DNA of 64,000 nt from Brevundimonas guildfordensis (lineage in GTDB: Bacteria > Pseudomonadota > Alphaproteobacteria > Caulobacterales > Caulobacteraceae). Position 1 is the stretch's first letter, and the number at the start of each line of letters is the position of its first letter. Location of the stretch: assembly GCF_014836405.1 (NCBI RefSeq), contig NZ_JACSQU010000003.1, forward strand, positions 62,001 through 126,000, given 5' to 3'. Position numbers and translations under genes: made by a program. The notes under the pieces were generated by a model, which saw only the letters and a list, made by a program, of their open reading frames with translations, had not been told where the DNA came from and did no database searches. Below, piece after piece: positions 38,029 through 47,209 of this stretch.

Positions 38029-38859
38029 ATGAAGGCTCTATTCTACGCCGCCGCCGGCGCGGCGGTGCTGATCGCCGGCGCCGCCGAGGCCCATCAGGCC
38101 GGCGCCCGATACAACGCCGCCGCCGGCTACGCGCGGGGCCCCGTGGTCCAGAGCCGCGCGCAGACCTGGTACAGCGACACCGGCTGGCAAGGCGGCTACG
38201 GCCCAATCGAGAGCTACGGCTATGGTTATGGCTACGGCGGGGCCGGGGTTCGTGCGCCCGTCGTGATCGCCCCATCGCATCCGCCCATCCAGCAGGGGAG
38301 CTATGGTGACGCCGGCGTCACCCGCTCCATGCCCTACGGCTATCCGGTCGACGGCTACGGCCGCTATCCGTGGGCGCGCTACGGCTATGGCGGCTACGGC
38401 GGCGAGTACAGCGGCAGCCAATATAGCGGCAGTCAGTACGGCGGCGGTTACCAGCAGCAGGGGCACTACCAGCACGGGCATTATCAGGGCGCGTACGCCG
38501 CTCCGCAGCAATATCGCGGCGAGCCGATCTACGTCAGCCAGCCTCCGATCTATGTCTCGCAGCCGCCCGTCTATGTGGAGACGCCGCCGATCTATGTGCA
38601 GCCGGCGCCAGTCTACGTCGAACCGGCCCGCGTCCATGTCGCCCCGCCGCCGGTGCATGTGGCGGCCGCCGACGTGCGCGTCGCCCCGGCTCAGGTCGAA
38701 GTGGCCCGTCCCGACATCTATGTCGAGCCGCCGCGCGTCGAAGCGGCCCCGCCGGTCGTGAACTTCGATCAGGGCTACTACGCCGTGCCGCCGCCCCCGC
38801 CGCCTCCGCCCTCGCCTACCGAGCGGCCCTACCGCCAGGAACGCGGCGAGCGCGGTTGA
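38029..38859 (+). CDS. Secreted Gly/Tyr-rich protein with (I/V)YV-x-PP repeats, function unknown
   Basis: A 276-aa protein with the signal peptide MKALFYAAAGAAVLIAGAAEA. Residues about 20-130 are Gly/Tyr/Ser-rich (YGYGYGYGG, GSQYSGSQYGGG) and His/Gln-rich. Residues about 165-250 contain at least nine degenerate 7-10-residue units of the type PIYVSQP, PVYVETP, PIYVQPA, PVYVEPA, PVHVAAA, DIYVEPP. It ends with a polyproline run and basic RQERGERG. An extended surface or envelope protein is likely, but this is inferred from composition alone. The start ATG at 38029 has AAGGAG; the frame is open 19 codons earlier. A TTAACC sequence lies 28 bp upstream. Confidence 0.85.
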   Translation: MKALFYAAAGAAVLIAGAAEAHQAGARYNAAAGYARGPVVQSRAQTWYSDTGWQGGYGPIESYGYGYGYGGAGVRAPVVIAPSHPPIQQGSYGDAGVTRSMPYGYPVDGYGRYPWARYGYGGYGGEYSGSQYSGSQYGGGYQQQGHYQHGHYQGAYAAPQQYRGEPIYVSQPPIYVSQPPVYVETPPIYVQPAPVYVEPARVHVAPPPVHVAAADVRVAPAQVEVARPDIYVEPPRVEAAPPVVNFDQGYYAVPPPPPPPPSPTERPYRQERGERG

Positions 38860-38867
38860 TACGAAAA

Positions 38868-38891
38868 GGGCGGCGTCTGCAGACGCCGCCC
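38868..38891. terminator. Bidirectional terminator between the Gly/Tyr-rich gene and pyrF
   Basis: A perfect 24-bp palindrome with arms GGGCGGCGTCTG/CAGACGCCGCCC. Plus-strand tail CCTTCTGTTT; minus-strand tail TTTTCGT. Both flanking genes end here. Confidence 0.8.
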
Positions 38892-38895
38892 CTTC

Positions 38896-38911
38896 TGTTT
38901 CACGTGAAGCA
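38896..38911. promoter_or_regulatory. parS site (ParB-binding centromere), 15/16 match
   Basis: TGTTTCACGTGAAGCA matches the parS consensus TGTTTCACGTGAAACA at 15 of 16 bases (G for A at position 14). It lies in the 82-bp space between two convergent genes, 4 bp after the terminator palindrome. parS sites cluster near the replication origin and seed ParB spreading. Confidence 0.85.
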
Positions 38912-38941
38912 CGATCTTCTTCAGGATCAGGCCCCTAGCGG

Positions 38942-39664
38942 TCAAACGCGTGCAATCTCTTGCGTGATCGCCTGCGCCGCTGCGCGCGGGTCTGGCGCCG
39001 CCGTGATCGGGCGGCCGATGACCAGATGGGTGGCGCCAGCCTCCAGAGCGCTGGCCGGGCTCGCGGCGCGCGCCTGATCATCCATCGCCGCCCCGGCAGG
39101 CCGCACGCCCGGCGTAACGATCAGGAAATCCTCGCAGCCTGCTTCAGCCGCGATCTGCCGCGCCCGACCCGCCTCGTGCGGGCTGGAGACGACGCCGTGG
39201 ACGCCCGCCTCCAGCGCCTGACGCACCCGCAGCTCCACCAGTTCGGCGGCCGACAGACTGTGAGCATCCGCCCTCAGATCATCGTCGGTCAGGCTGGTCA
39301 GGACGGTGACGCCCAAGATCTTCAGGCTTGAGCCCGCCGCGCCCCGCGCCGCCGCCGCCATCACCTGCGGCCGGGCGTGAACCGTCAGCAGGTCGCAACC
39401 CGCGTTCGCCAGCACCGCCGTCGCCTTCTCCACCGTCGCGCCGATGTCGTGCAGCTTCCAGTCCAGAAACACCTGGGCGCCGGACGCTTTCAGCTCCCGC
39501 GCCAGCGCCATGCCGTCCGAGGCGAACAGCTGCAGACCCACCTTGTAGAACCCGACCGCATCGCCGATCCGCTCGACCAGAGCCCGCGCCTCATCGGTCG
39601 TCGGCACGTCCAGAGCGCAGATGACGCGCGGGTCAAAGGGACGATTGGCATGAGGTTCTGACAT
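38942..39664 (-). CDS. pyrF: Orotidine 5'-phosphate decarboxylase
   Basis: Last step of UMP synthesis; 240 aa. The catalytic Asp-Lys-x-x-Asp array is in VFLDWKLHDIGATVEKA (about residue 66-72). The start strand RVICALDVPTTDEARALVE and phosphate-binding TPGVRP and GATHLVIGRPIT complete the family pattern. The start is the ATG at 39664 (MSEPHANRPFD); 18 in-frame codons upstream were left out. It converges with the Gly/Tyr-rich gene and is divergent from marC. Confidence 0.97.
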   Translation of the reverse strand: MSEPHANRPFDPRVICALDVPTTDEARALVERIGDAVGFYKVGLQLFASDGMALARELKASGAQVFLDWKLHDIGATVEKATAVLANAGCDLLTVHARPQVMAAAARGAAGSSLKILGVTVLTSLTDDDLRADAHSLSAAELVELRVRQALEAGVHGVVSSPHEAGRARQIAAEAGCEDFLIVTPGVRPAGAAMDDQARAASPASALEAGATHLVIGRPITAAPDPRAAAQAITQEIARV

Positions 39665-39761
39665 TTCCAGCTCTCGGCGGCTTGCAGGCGCGCGCGGATG
39701 CCCCGATAGGTGGGGCAAGGAGTCGCGGTCGCGCGGCGGGTTTTAAGGGCGGGATGGAGCA

Positions 39762-40460
39762 ATGAACGCGGTCGATCTGGGGGTCAACCTGTTCGTGGCG
39801 CTGTTCGCCTTGCTGGACCCCATCGGCAATGTGCCGATCTTCGCCGCGGCCACGGCGGGCGCCTCCCTGCGTCAGCGGATCAGCGTTTCGGCCATGATCT
39901 GCCTGTTCGCCGTCGTCTTCCTCGGCTTCTTCTTCTTCACCGGCCTGGGCCTGCTGCAGTTCTTCGGCATTTCGCTGGCCGCCTTCCGCATCGCAGGCGG
40001 CATCCTGCTGCTGTTGCTCGGGCTGGACATGGCGCGCGAGGACTTCCTCGCCATCTTCGCCGACGCCGACGCCGCGACCGACGCCAAGGACGTGCGCGGC
40101 TACGCCAAGCGCCGGTTCAAGCGGCTGATCGTGCCCTTCGCCATTCCCCTGATGATCGGCCCCGGCGCCATCTCGGCCGTCATCATCAACGCCGGCGAGG
40201 CGGCCAAGCTGGGCCTGGTCGGCACCGTCTCCTCCCTGGTCGCCATGGTCGCCGCCTGCGTGGTCACCTTCCTGTGCTTTTCCGCCACCGGTCCGATCAG
40301 CCGCCTGCTGGGCGACGTGGGCATGGCCATCGTCGTGCGGGTGCTGGGCCTGATCCTGTGCGCCCTGGCGATCCAGTTCATCCTGATGGGTCTGGGCGAG
40401 GCCCTGCCGGGCATGTTCAGCGCCGGCGTCACCGCCCCCTACCCGGCCGGCGGCGAATAG
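39762..40460 (+). CDS. MarC family (UPF0056) membrane protein
   Basis: A 232-aa protein with about six membrane segments. The family signature is near the start (FVALFALLDPIGNVPIFAA), followed by GLGLLQFFGISLAAFRIAGG and LLLLGLDMA, and in the second half IPLMIGPGAISAVI. MarC proteins were once linked to multiple drug resistance, but no transport substrate is established. There is a longer cytoplasmic loop with Asp/Ala (about residue 100-115). Convergent with the SDR gene (3-bp gap). Confidence 0.9.
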   Translation: MNAVDLGVNLFVALFALLDPIGNVPIFAAATAGASLRQRISVSAMICLFAVVFLGFFFFTGLGLLQFFGISLAAFRIAGGILLLLLGLDMAREDFLAIFADADAATDAKDVRGYAKRRFKRLIVPFAIPLMIGPGAISAVIINAGEAAKLGLVGTVSSLVAMVAACVVTFLCFSATGPISRLLGDVGMAIVVRVLGLILCALAIQFILMGLGEALPGMFSAGVTAPYPAGGE

Positions 40461-40463
40461 GCG

Positions 40464-41270
40464 CTAGAGGCGGTCCAGCCGCTTGGCGTGGCCGCCGACC
40501 ATCTTCAGCGCCATCGCATCGGGCAGCATTCCGCCCAGAGCCGCCAGCACATTGTTCATGACGCCCGGCGTCACGCGCGGCCGGTTCGCCTCCACCGCGT
40601 TCCAGCCGATGCGCGCGACGCGGTCGGCGTCCATCCACATCCATCGGGGATAGGCGGCCGAGACCTGGTCCCGCGAACCATTGACGTCGTGGAACTCGGT
40701 GTAGGTATAGCCGGGGCACAGGGCGGTGACGTGCACGCCGGTCCCCTGCATCTCCAACCACAGCCCTTGTGACGCCTTGATCAGGAAGCTCTTGATCGGA
40801 CCGTACAGGGTGTCGCCGCCGGTCGCGGGCATCTGTCCGGCCAGGGAAGCCACGTTCAGCACCCGGCCCCAGCCGCGCGCGGCCATGCCCGGCAGCAGCA
40901 GACGCGACAGCTCGACCGGCGCGCTCAGCATGACGCGGATCATGGCGGCGTGGTCGGCCGGGTCGGTGCTCAGAAAGCCCGTGGTGCGGCTGAAGCCCGC
41001 ATTGTTGATGAGGCCGTCGATGGTCAGGCCCCGCGTCGCGACCGTCTCGACCAGACGCGCTGGCGCATCAGGGTCAGCCAGATCAGCAGGAATGACAGTG
41101 ATCGCGACGCCGTACGCGGCGCTCAGTTCCTCGGCCAGGGCCTGCAGCGGCCCTTCACGACGGGCGGTCAGGATCAGGTCGTATCCGCGCGCGGCGCAGA
41201 CCCGAGCCAGCGCCGCGCCGATGCCCGCCGAAGCGCCGGTGATCAGAATGGTGCGGCGCCCCTCCCCCAC
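40464..41270 (-). CDS. Short-chain dehydrogenase/reductase
   Basis: NAD(P)-dependent oxidoreductase of the classical SDR fold, 268 aa. Cofactor loop TILITGASAGIGAALA, the NNAG motif (GLINNAGFSRT), catalytic Ser in NVASLAG and the Tyr-x-x-x-Lys pair in LYGPIKSF. The arginine after the first strand (LTARREG) suggests NADP preference. The substrate is unknown. The start is uncertain: GTG at 41270 (just after the rrf2 stop) is used; a TTG at 41321 would overlap rrf2 by 41 nt. It is probably cotranscribed with the Rrf2 regulator and may be its target. Confidence 0.88.
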   Translation of the reverse strand: MGEGRRTILITGASAGIGAALARVCAARGYDLILTARREGPLQALAEELSAAYGVAITVIPADLADPDAPARLVETVATRGLTIDGLINNAGFSRTTGFLSTDPADHAAMIRVMLSAPVELSRLLLPGMAARGWGRVLNVASLAGQMPATGGDTLYGPIKSFLIKASQGLWLEMQGTGVHVTALCPGYTYTEFHDVNGSRDQVSAAYPRWMWMDADRVARIGWNAVEANRPRVTPGVMNNVLAALGGMLPDAMALKMVGGHAKRLDRL

Positions 41271-41280
41271 GGACGGCGCG

Positions 41281-41757
41281 TCAGGCCGCGTCGACGTCAG
41301 GGCAGGCCGGGTGCGGCGCAAAGGCGCGCAGGACCTCAGGGTCTTCTTCCAGCAGGTCGGCGATGGTGATCTTCGACAGGGCCGCGCCCGCCGCCTGGTC
41401 CGCCGCCGTCAGGGCCTTGGCGACCTGACGCGGTATATGTTCGCCGATCGGGCAGCCCTTGGCCCCCGCAGGCGGCGAGCCCAGATGCGCGCAGCCGTTC
41501 ACCGCCCGCAACACCTCGTCCAGGCAGATGGTCTCGGGCCGCCGCAGCAGCCACGATCCGCCCGAGGCGCCCGGACGCGTCGCGATCAGACCCGCCTTGG
41601 CCAGCAAAGCGGTCACGCGGCGGATCACCACCGGATTGGTCGGCACCGAAGCGGCCAGAACGGCGCTCGGCTCGGCCTCGGTCGCCGCATAGGCTCCCTT
41701 GTGGGCCAGATAGGCCAGGGCGTGGGCGGCGACGGGAAAACGTTGGCTGTCAGACAT
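41281..41757 (-). CDS. Rrf2 family transcriptional regulator
   Basis: A 158-aa DNA-binding protein. The winged helix spans about residues 1-85 (RFPVAAHALAYLAHKG, NPVVIRRVTALLAKAGL, GASGGSWLLRRP). Cysteines in VNGCAHLG and AKGCPIGEH fall where NsrR/IscR-type proteins bind an iron-sulfur cluster, but only two are close together there, so thiol sensing of the YwnA kind is also possible. An unusually AT-rich stretch (about 41800-41845) directly upstream may be its own operator. It is followed by an SDR gene. Confidence 0.9.
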   Translation of the reverse strand: MSDSQRFPVAAHALAYLAHKGAYAATEAEPSAVLAASVPTNPVVIRRVTALLAKAGLIATRPGASGGSWLLRRPETICLDEVLRAVNGCAHLGSPPAGAKGCPIGEHIPRQVAKALTAADQAAGAALSKITIADLLEEDPEVLRAFAPHPACPDVDAA

Positions 41758-41854
41758 CAGTGTTCATGCTCCAGACCGATAGGTAGGCCTTCCGCACCCG
41801 TTTCACAAATCAATCTGCAATAATAACTGTTCTAGATAGCGGTCGGGAGCCCGC

Positions 41855-43357
<1,503 letters not shown>

Positions 43358-43402
43358 TCTCGCAGTTATGCAGAGGCTGCGTCTCTCCGTAAAAGGAAAT
43401 CC

Positions 43403-44377
43403 ATGCATACGCCCAGCTTCCAAGGCGTCGTCGACGCCGCCCGCCAGATCGCCCCCGCCGCCGTCCGCACGCCGCTGATCGAGCATCCGGCCCTGAACGA
43501 GGCCGTTGGCGGTCGTGTCCTGATGAAGGCCGAGACGTTTCAGGTCGCGGGCGCCTTCAAGTTCCGCGGCGCCTATAACCGCATCAGCCGCCTGACGGAC
43601 GAAGAGAAGGCGCGCGGCGTCGTGGCCTATTCATCCGGCAACCACGCGCAGGGGGTGGCGGCCTCCGCCAAGGCTGTCAGCACGCCCGCCCTGATCGTCA
43701 TGCCGTCCGACAGCCCGGCGGTGAAGGTCGAGGGCGTGCGCGCCTTCGGCGGCGAGGTGCGCTTCTACGACCGCTGGACCGAGAGCCGCGAGGCCATCGG
43801 CGCCGAGATCGCGACCGAGCGGGGCTCCGTGCTGGTCCCGCCGTTCGACGATCCCTTCATCATCGAGGGGCAGGGCACGGTCGGGCTGGAGATGCTGGAG
43901 CAGGCGGGCGTGCCAATGGATCAGATTCTGTGCGGCGCCTCGGGCGGCGGGCTGATCGCCGGGATCAATCTGGTCATGGCCGAACAGAGCCCCGACACCC
44001 GCGTCATCGTGGTCGAGCCCGACGCTTTCGACGACACCCGCCGCTCGCTGGACGCGGGCCAGCGCACGCCCCATCCGCAAGGAACGCCGTCCATCTGCGA
44101 CGCCCTGATGGCGCCCATGCCGGGCGAGCTGACCTGGCCGATCAACCGGCGTCTGGCGGGCGCGACGACGGTCACCGACGCCGAGGTGGCCGAGGCCATG
44201 CGCTTCGCCTTCCGCTGGCTGAAGCTGGTCATCGAGCCGGGCGGCGCTGTGTCTCTTGCGGCGCTTCTGGCGGGCAAGGTCGAGGCGGAGGGCCTGACCA
44301 CGGGCCTCGTCCTGTCCGGCGGCAATGTCGACCCCGGCCTGTTCAGCGAAATCATCGAGGGGCGGTTCGCAGGCTAA
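43403..44377 (+). CDS. PLP-dependent threonine/serine dehydratase family enzyme
   Basis: Fold-type II pyridoxal phosphate enzyme, 324 aa, without the regulatory ACT domain, so of the catabolic or serine-racemase-like kind. The PLP lysine is in VAGAFKFRGAYNR (about residue 50), SSGNHAQGVA binds the cofactor ring, CGASGGGLIAG the phosphate, and LVLSGGNVDPG is near the end. The likely reaction is deamination of threonine or serine, or a related hydroxy amino acid such as hydroxyaspartate. The start ATG at 43403 has AAGGA; a very long open frame upstream is a shadow of glpK. Confidence 0.92.
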   Translation: MHTPSFQGVVDAARQIAPAAVRTPLIEHPALNEAVGGRVLMKAETFQVAGAFKFRGAYNRISRLTDEEKARGVVAYSSGNHAQGVAASAKAVSTPALIVMPSDSPAVKVEGVRAFGGEVRFYDRWTESREAIGAEIATERGSVLVPPFDDPFIIEGQGTVGLEMLEQAGVPMDQILCGASGGGLIAGINLVMAEQSPDTRVIVVEPDAFDDTRRSLDAGQRTPHPQGTPSICDALMAPMPGELTWPINRRLAGATTVTDAEVAEAMRFAFRWLKLVIEPGGAVSLAALLAGKVEAEGLTTGLVLSGGNVDPGLFSEIIEGRFAG

Positions 44378-44442
44378 ACCTCGCTGGCGCGGCCGAGGCG
44401 ATAGCGGCTAAGCTGACGCCCGTCTGTAAGGGGAGCGTCATC

Positions 44443-44910
44443 ATGACCAAGGCCAGCGAACTTCAATCTCTGATCGATCAGGAAGTCGGCGTCAGCCGCT
44501 GGTTCGACCTGGATCAGGCGCGCATCGACGCCTTCGCCAGCCTGACCGAGGACGAGCAGTTCATCCACGTCGATCCTGAACGCGCCAAGGCGACCCCCTT
44601 TGGCGGGACCATCGCGCATGGCTTTTTGACCCTCAGCCTCGCCTCGGCGATGAGCATGGAGGCCGTCGCCCCGCTGGATGATCTGGTCATGTCGGTCAAT
44701 TACGGCTTCGACCGCCTGCGCTTCCTCGCCCCGGCGCCGTCGGGATCGCGCGTGCGCGGCCGCTTCAAACTGCTGTCAGCTGAAGACAAAGACGCCCAAG
44801 GCGGCACGACGCGTTGGCTGCTGAAGCACGAACTGACCATCGAGATCGAAGGGGGCGACAAGCCCGCCCTGATCGCCGAATGGCTGACCATGCATGTGGT
44901 GAAGGTCTAG
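44443..44910 (+). CDS. MaoC family dehydratase
   Basis: A hot-dog-fold (R)-specific enoyl-CoA hydratase-like protein of 155 aa. The catalytic region is QFIHVDPERAKATPFGG and TIAHGFLTLSLASAM (about 40-72), with the Asp/His pair of the family. The substrate could be an enoyl-CoA; the context gives no clue. The start ATG at 44443 has GGGGAG. Its stop shares the palindrome CTAG (44907-44910) with the stop of the facing oxidoreductase gene. Confidence 0.92.
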   Translation: MTKASELQSLIDQEVGVSRWFDLDQARIDAFASLTEDEQFIHVDPERAKATPFGGTIAHGFLTLSLASAMSMEAVAPLDDLVMSVNYGFDRLRFLAPAPSGSRVRGRFKLLSAEDKDAQGGTTRWLLKHELTIEIEGGDKPALIAEWLTMHVVKV

Positions 44911-45845
44911 GCCTTTTCCCCCAGACACCTCAGCGCCACTTCCAGGTTGCGCAGGCCGTCCTCGCCGCTGACGGCCGCCGTCTCGCCGGTGCGGATGGCG
45001 TCGATGAAGGCCTCGTGCTCCTTCTTGAGCGGTTCGGCGGGCCAGGCGTTCAGCATCCGCGTCGAGTAGGAGCCGTCCGGCTGCTGGCCGAAATACTCGG
45101 TCACCTGGCGGGTGATCAGGTCGGCGACGATGAAACGGCTCTTGGTCGCGACCTGCAGCACGCGGGTCTTGTAGGGCGTGACCCAGTTGGTGGTGATGTG
45201 GGCGATCACCCCGTTTTCCATGCGGAACTGCAACAGAGCCGAATCCTCGCGCGAGGCGTGGGTATGGCCCAGCAGGGACTGGACCTCGGTCATCTCCGAG
45301 CCCGTCAGGTGGCGGATGATGTCGATGTCGTGCACCGCCAGATCGATGACCACCCCGACCTCGCCCATGCGCGGCGGGAAGGGGCCGACCCGGGTGATCT
45401 GGATGGAGATGATCTCGTCGCCGTCGATGGCGCGTTTGACCGTCTCGACCGCCGGGTTGAAGCGCTCAACGTGGCCGACCATCAGCACGCGGTTGTTCTC
45501 CTTGGCCGCGTCGATCATGGCCTGGGCGTCGGCGACCGTGGCCGCGATGGGCTTTTCGACCAGGACGTGCACGCCTGCGTTCAGCAGGGCCACGCCCAGC
45601 TCGGCGTGATAGCGGTTCGGCGTGGCGATGACGGCGGCGTCCAGACCGGCGGCGACGAAGGCCTCGGCAGTCGTCACGGCGGTCGCGCCATAGGCGGCGG
45701 CCACGCCTTCGGCCGTCACGGCGTCGGGGTCGAACACGGTCGTCAGTTCGACATCGCGCAGCTCGGCCAGAACGCGGGCATGGTTGCGCCCCATGACGCC
45801 GGCGCCGGCGACACCGATCTTGAGAGGGGTCTGGTGGATGGTCAT
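44907..45845 (-). CDS. Gfo/Idh/MocA family sugar-nucleotide oxidoreductase (WbpB/WlbA-like)
   Basis: A 312-aa NAD(P)-dependent oxidoreductase. Rossmann motif KIGVAGAGVMGRNHARVL, the EKPIA catalytic lysine loop (about residue 100), and DLAVHDIDIIRHL with the acid-base His. It is 5 bp downstream of a DegT-type aminotransferase, and together they match the 3-oxidation and 3-amination pair that makes UDP-2,3-diacetamido sugars for O-antigen (WbpB/WbpE or WlbA/WlbC). The pathway assignment is inferred from the pairing. Confidence 0.88.
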   Translation of the reverse strand: MTIHQTPLKIGVAGAGVMGRNHARVLAELRDVELTTVFDPDAVTAEGVAAAYGATAVTTAEAFVAAGLDAAVIATPNRYHAELGVALLNAGVHVLVEKPIAATVADAQAMIDAAKENNRVLMVGHVERFNPAVETVKRAIDGDEIISIQITRVGPFPPRMGEVGVVIDLAVHDIDIIRHLTGSEMTEVQSLLGHTHASREDSALLQFRMENGVIAHITTNWVTPYKTRVLQVATKSRFIVADLITRQVTEYFGQQPDGSYSTRMLNAWPAEPLKKEHEAFIDAIRTGETAAVSGEDGLRNLEVALRCLGEKA

Positions 45846-45850
45846 GCGGA

Positions 45851-47011
45851 TCAGGCCTTGAAGCTGGCGACGGCGGCGATGATGCGGTCTTGGGTGGCCG
45901 CGTCCAGATCAGAGTGCATCGGCAGGCTGATCACCACGTCTTTCAGCCGCTCGGTGACGGGCAGGCCGCCCGCGCCGCGCGGATAGTGCTCATAGGCGGG
46001 CTGGAGGTGCAGCGGGATCGGATAATAGACCGCCGTCGGCACGCCCTCAGCCTTCAGATGCGCGGCCAGGGCGTCGCGATCGGGATGTTCGACCGTGTAC
46101 TGCGCCCAGTTGGAGACGTTGCCCGCCGGGACGTCCGGAACCTTGGCGACGTGGGGGCGCAGGCCCTCGTTGTAGCGGGCGGCGGCGGCGTTGCGCCATT
46201 CGATCTCCTGAGCGAAGACCTTCAGCTTCTCGATCAGGACGGCGGCCTGGATGGTGTCCAGCCGGCTGTTCAGGCCGATGCGCATGTTCAGATATTTGGG
46301 GTCGTGGTCGAAAGTCCGGTCCTTCAGATCCACCGCGACCGCCTTGCCGTGGACGCGGATGGAATCCATCAGCTGGGCCAGCTCGTCGTCGTTGGTCAGC
46401 ACCGCCCCGCCGTCGCCGTAGCAGCCCAGCGGCTTGGCCGGGAAGAAGCTGGTGGTGGTCACGTCAGCCCATTTCAGCGGGTGGTCGCCGTCGATGGTGC
46501 AGCCGAACCCCTGAGCCGAATCCGAGATCAGCTTCAGATCGTATTTATCGCAGATCGCCTTGATGGCCGGATAGTCGGCGGGCTGGCCGAACAGGTCGAC
46601 GGCGATGACCACGCGCGGGGTCAGGCGGCCCTCGGCCTTGATGCCCTCGATGGCGCGCTCCAGGGCGGCCGGGTCCATGTTGTAGGTGTTTTCATCCACG
46701 TCGACGAAGACCGGCTCGGCGTCGAACCAGGGCACGACCTCGGCCGTGGCGGCGAAGGTGAAGCTGGGCACGAAGACGGCGTCGCCGCGCCCGATCCCCC
46801 AGGCCATCAGCGGCAGGGCCAGGGCGTCGGTGCCGTTGGCGCAGCCCAGGGCGTGTTTGGCCTTGCCGAAGGCGGCCAGATCCCCCTCGAACTGGCGCAC
46901 CTGCGGGCCCATGACCCAGGCGCCGCCGACGACGGCCTCCTGGACGGCGGCCTCGATCTTGCCGCCGAGGCGAAGGCGCTGGGCCTGAAGGTCGATGAAG
47001 GGAATGGTCAT
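45851..47011 (-). CDS. DegT/DnrJ/EryC1/StrS family sugar aminotransferase (WbpE-like)
   Basis: A 386-aa PLP aminotransferase acting on a keto-sugar nucleotide. It begins MTIPFIDLQAQRLRLG, has CANGTDALALPLMAWGIG, DSAQGFG for the cofactor ring, the PLP lysine in TSFFPAKPLGCYGDGGA (about residue 190), LNSRLDTIQAAVL, and ends PAYEHYPRGAGGLPVTERL. Similarity is strongest to WbpE/WlbC, which form UDP-GlcNAc3NA. It is first in the two-gene operon with the oxidoreductase. The remaining steps (acetyltransferase, epimerase, transferase) are not in the window. Confidence 0.92.
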   Translation of the reverse strand: MTIPFIDLQAQRLRLGGKIEAAVQEAVVGGAWVMGPQVRQFEGDLAAFGKAKHALGCANGTDALALPLMAWGIGRGDAVFVPSFTFAATAEVVPWFDAEPVFVDVDENTYNMDPAALERAIEGIKAEGRLTPRVVIAVDLFGQPADYPAIKAICDKYDLKLISDSAQGFGCTIDGDHPLKWADVTTTSFFPAKPLGCYGDGGAVLTNDDELAQLMDSIRVHGKAVAVDLKDRTFDHDPKYLNMRIGLNSRLDTIQAAVLIEKLKVFAQEIEWRNAAAARYNEGLRPHVAKVPDVPAGNVSNWAQYTVEHPDRDALAAHLKAEGVPTAVYYPIPLHLQPAYEHYPRGAGGLPVTERLKDVVISLPMHSDLDAATQDRIIAAVASFKA

Positions 47012-47209
47012 TGCGATGTCGCTCTCTCGATAGGGCCGGCGCGGCGGGGGTCGTCTTCCGGGGCGCGGACGCGAAGGCGGGTCGTCGGTGTTGTGGGCGT
47101 CCTACCAAAGCGGCGGGGTGCAGAACAAACCCCCCGGGGTCACATCGCGTTGCGCGATGCAACGAAGGGGCCGCTTGGCAAAGGCCTGGGCCCCGCCTAA
47201 TCCGAGGGC

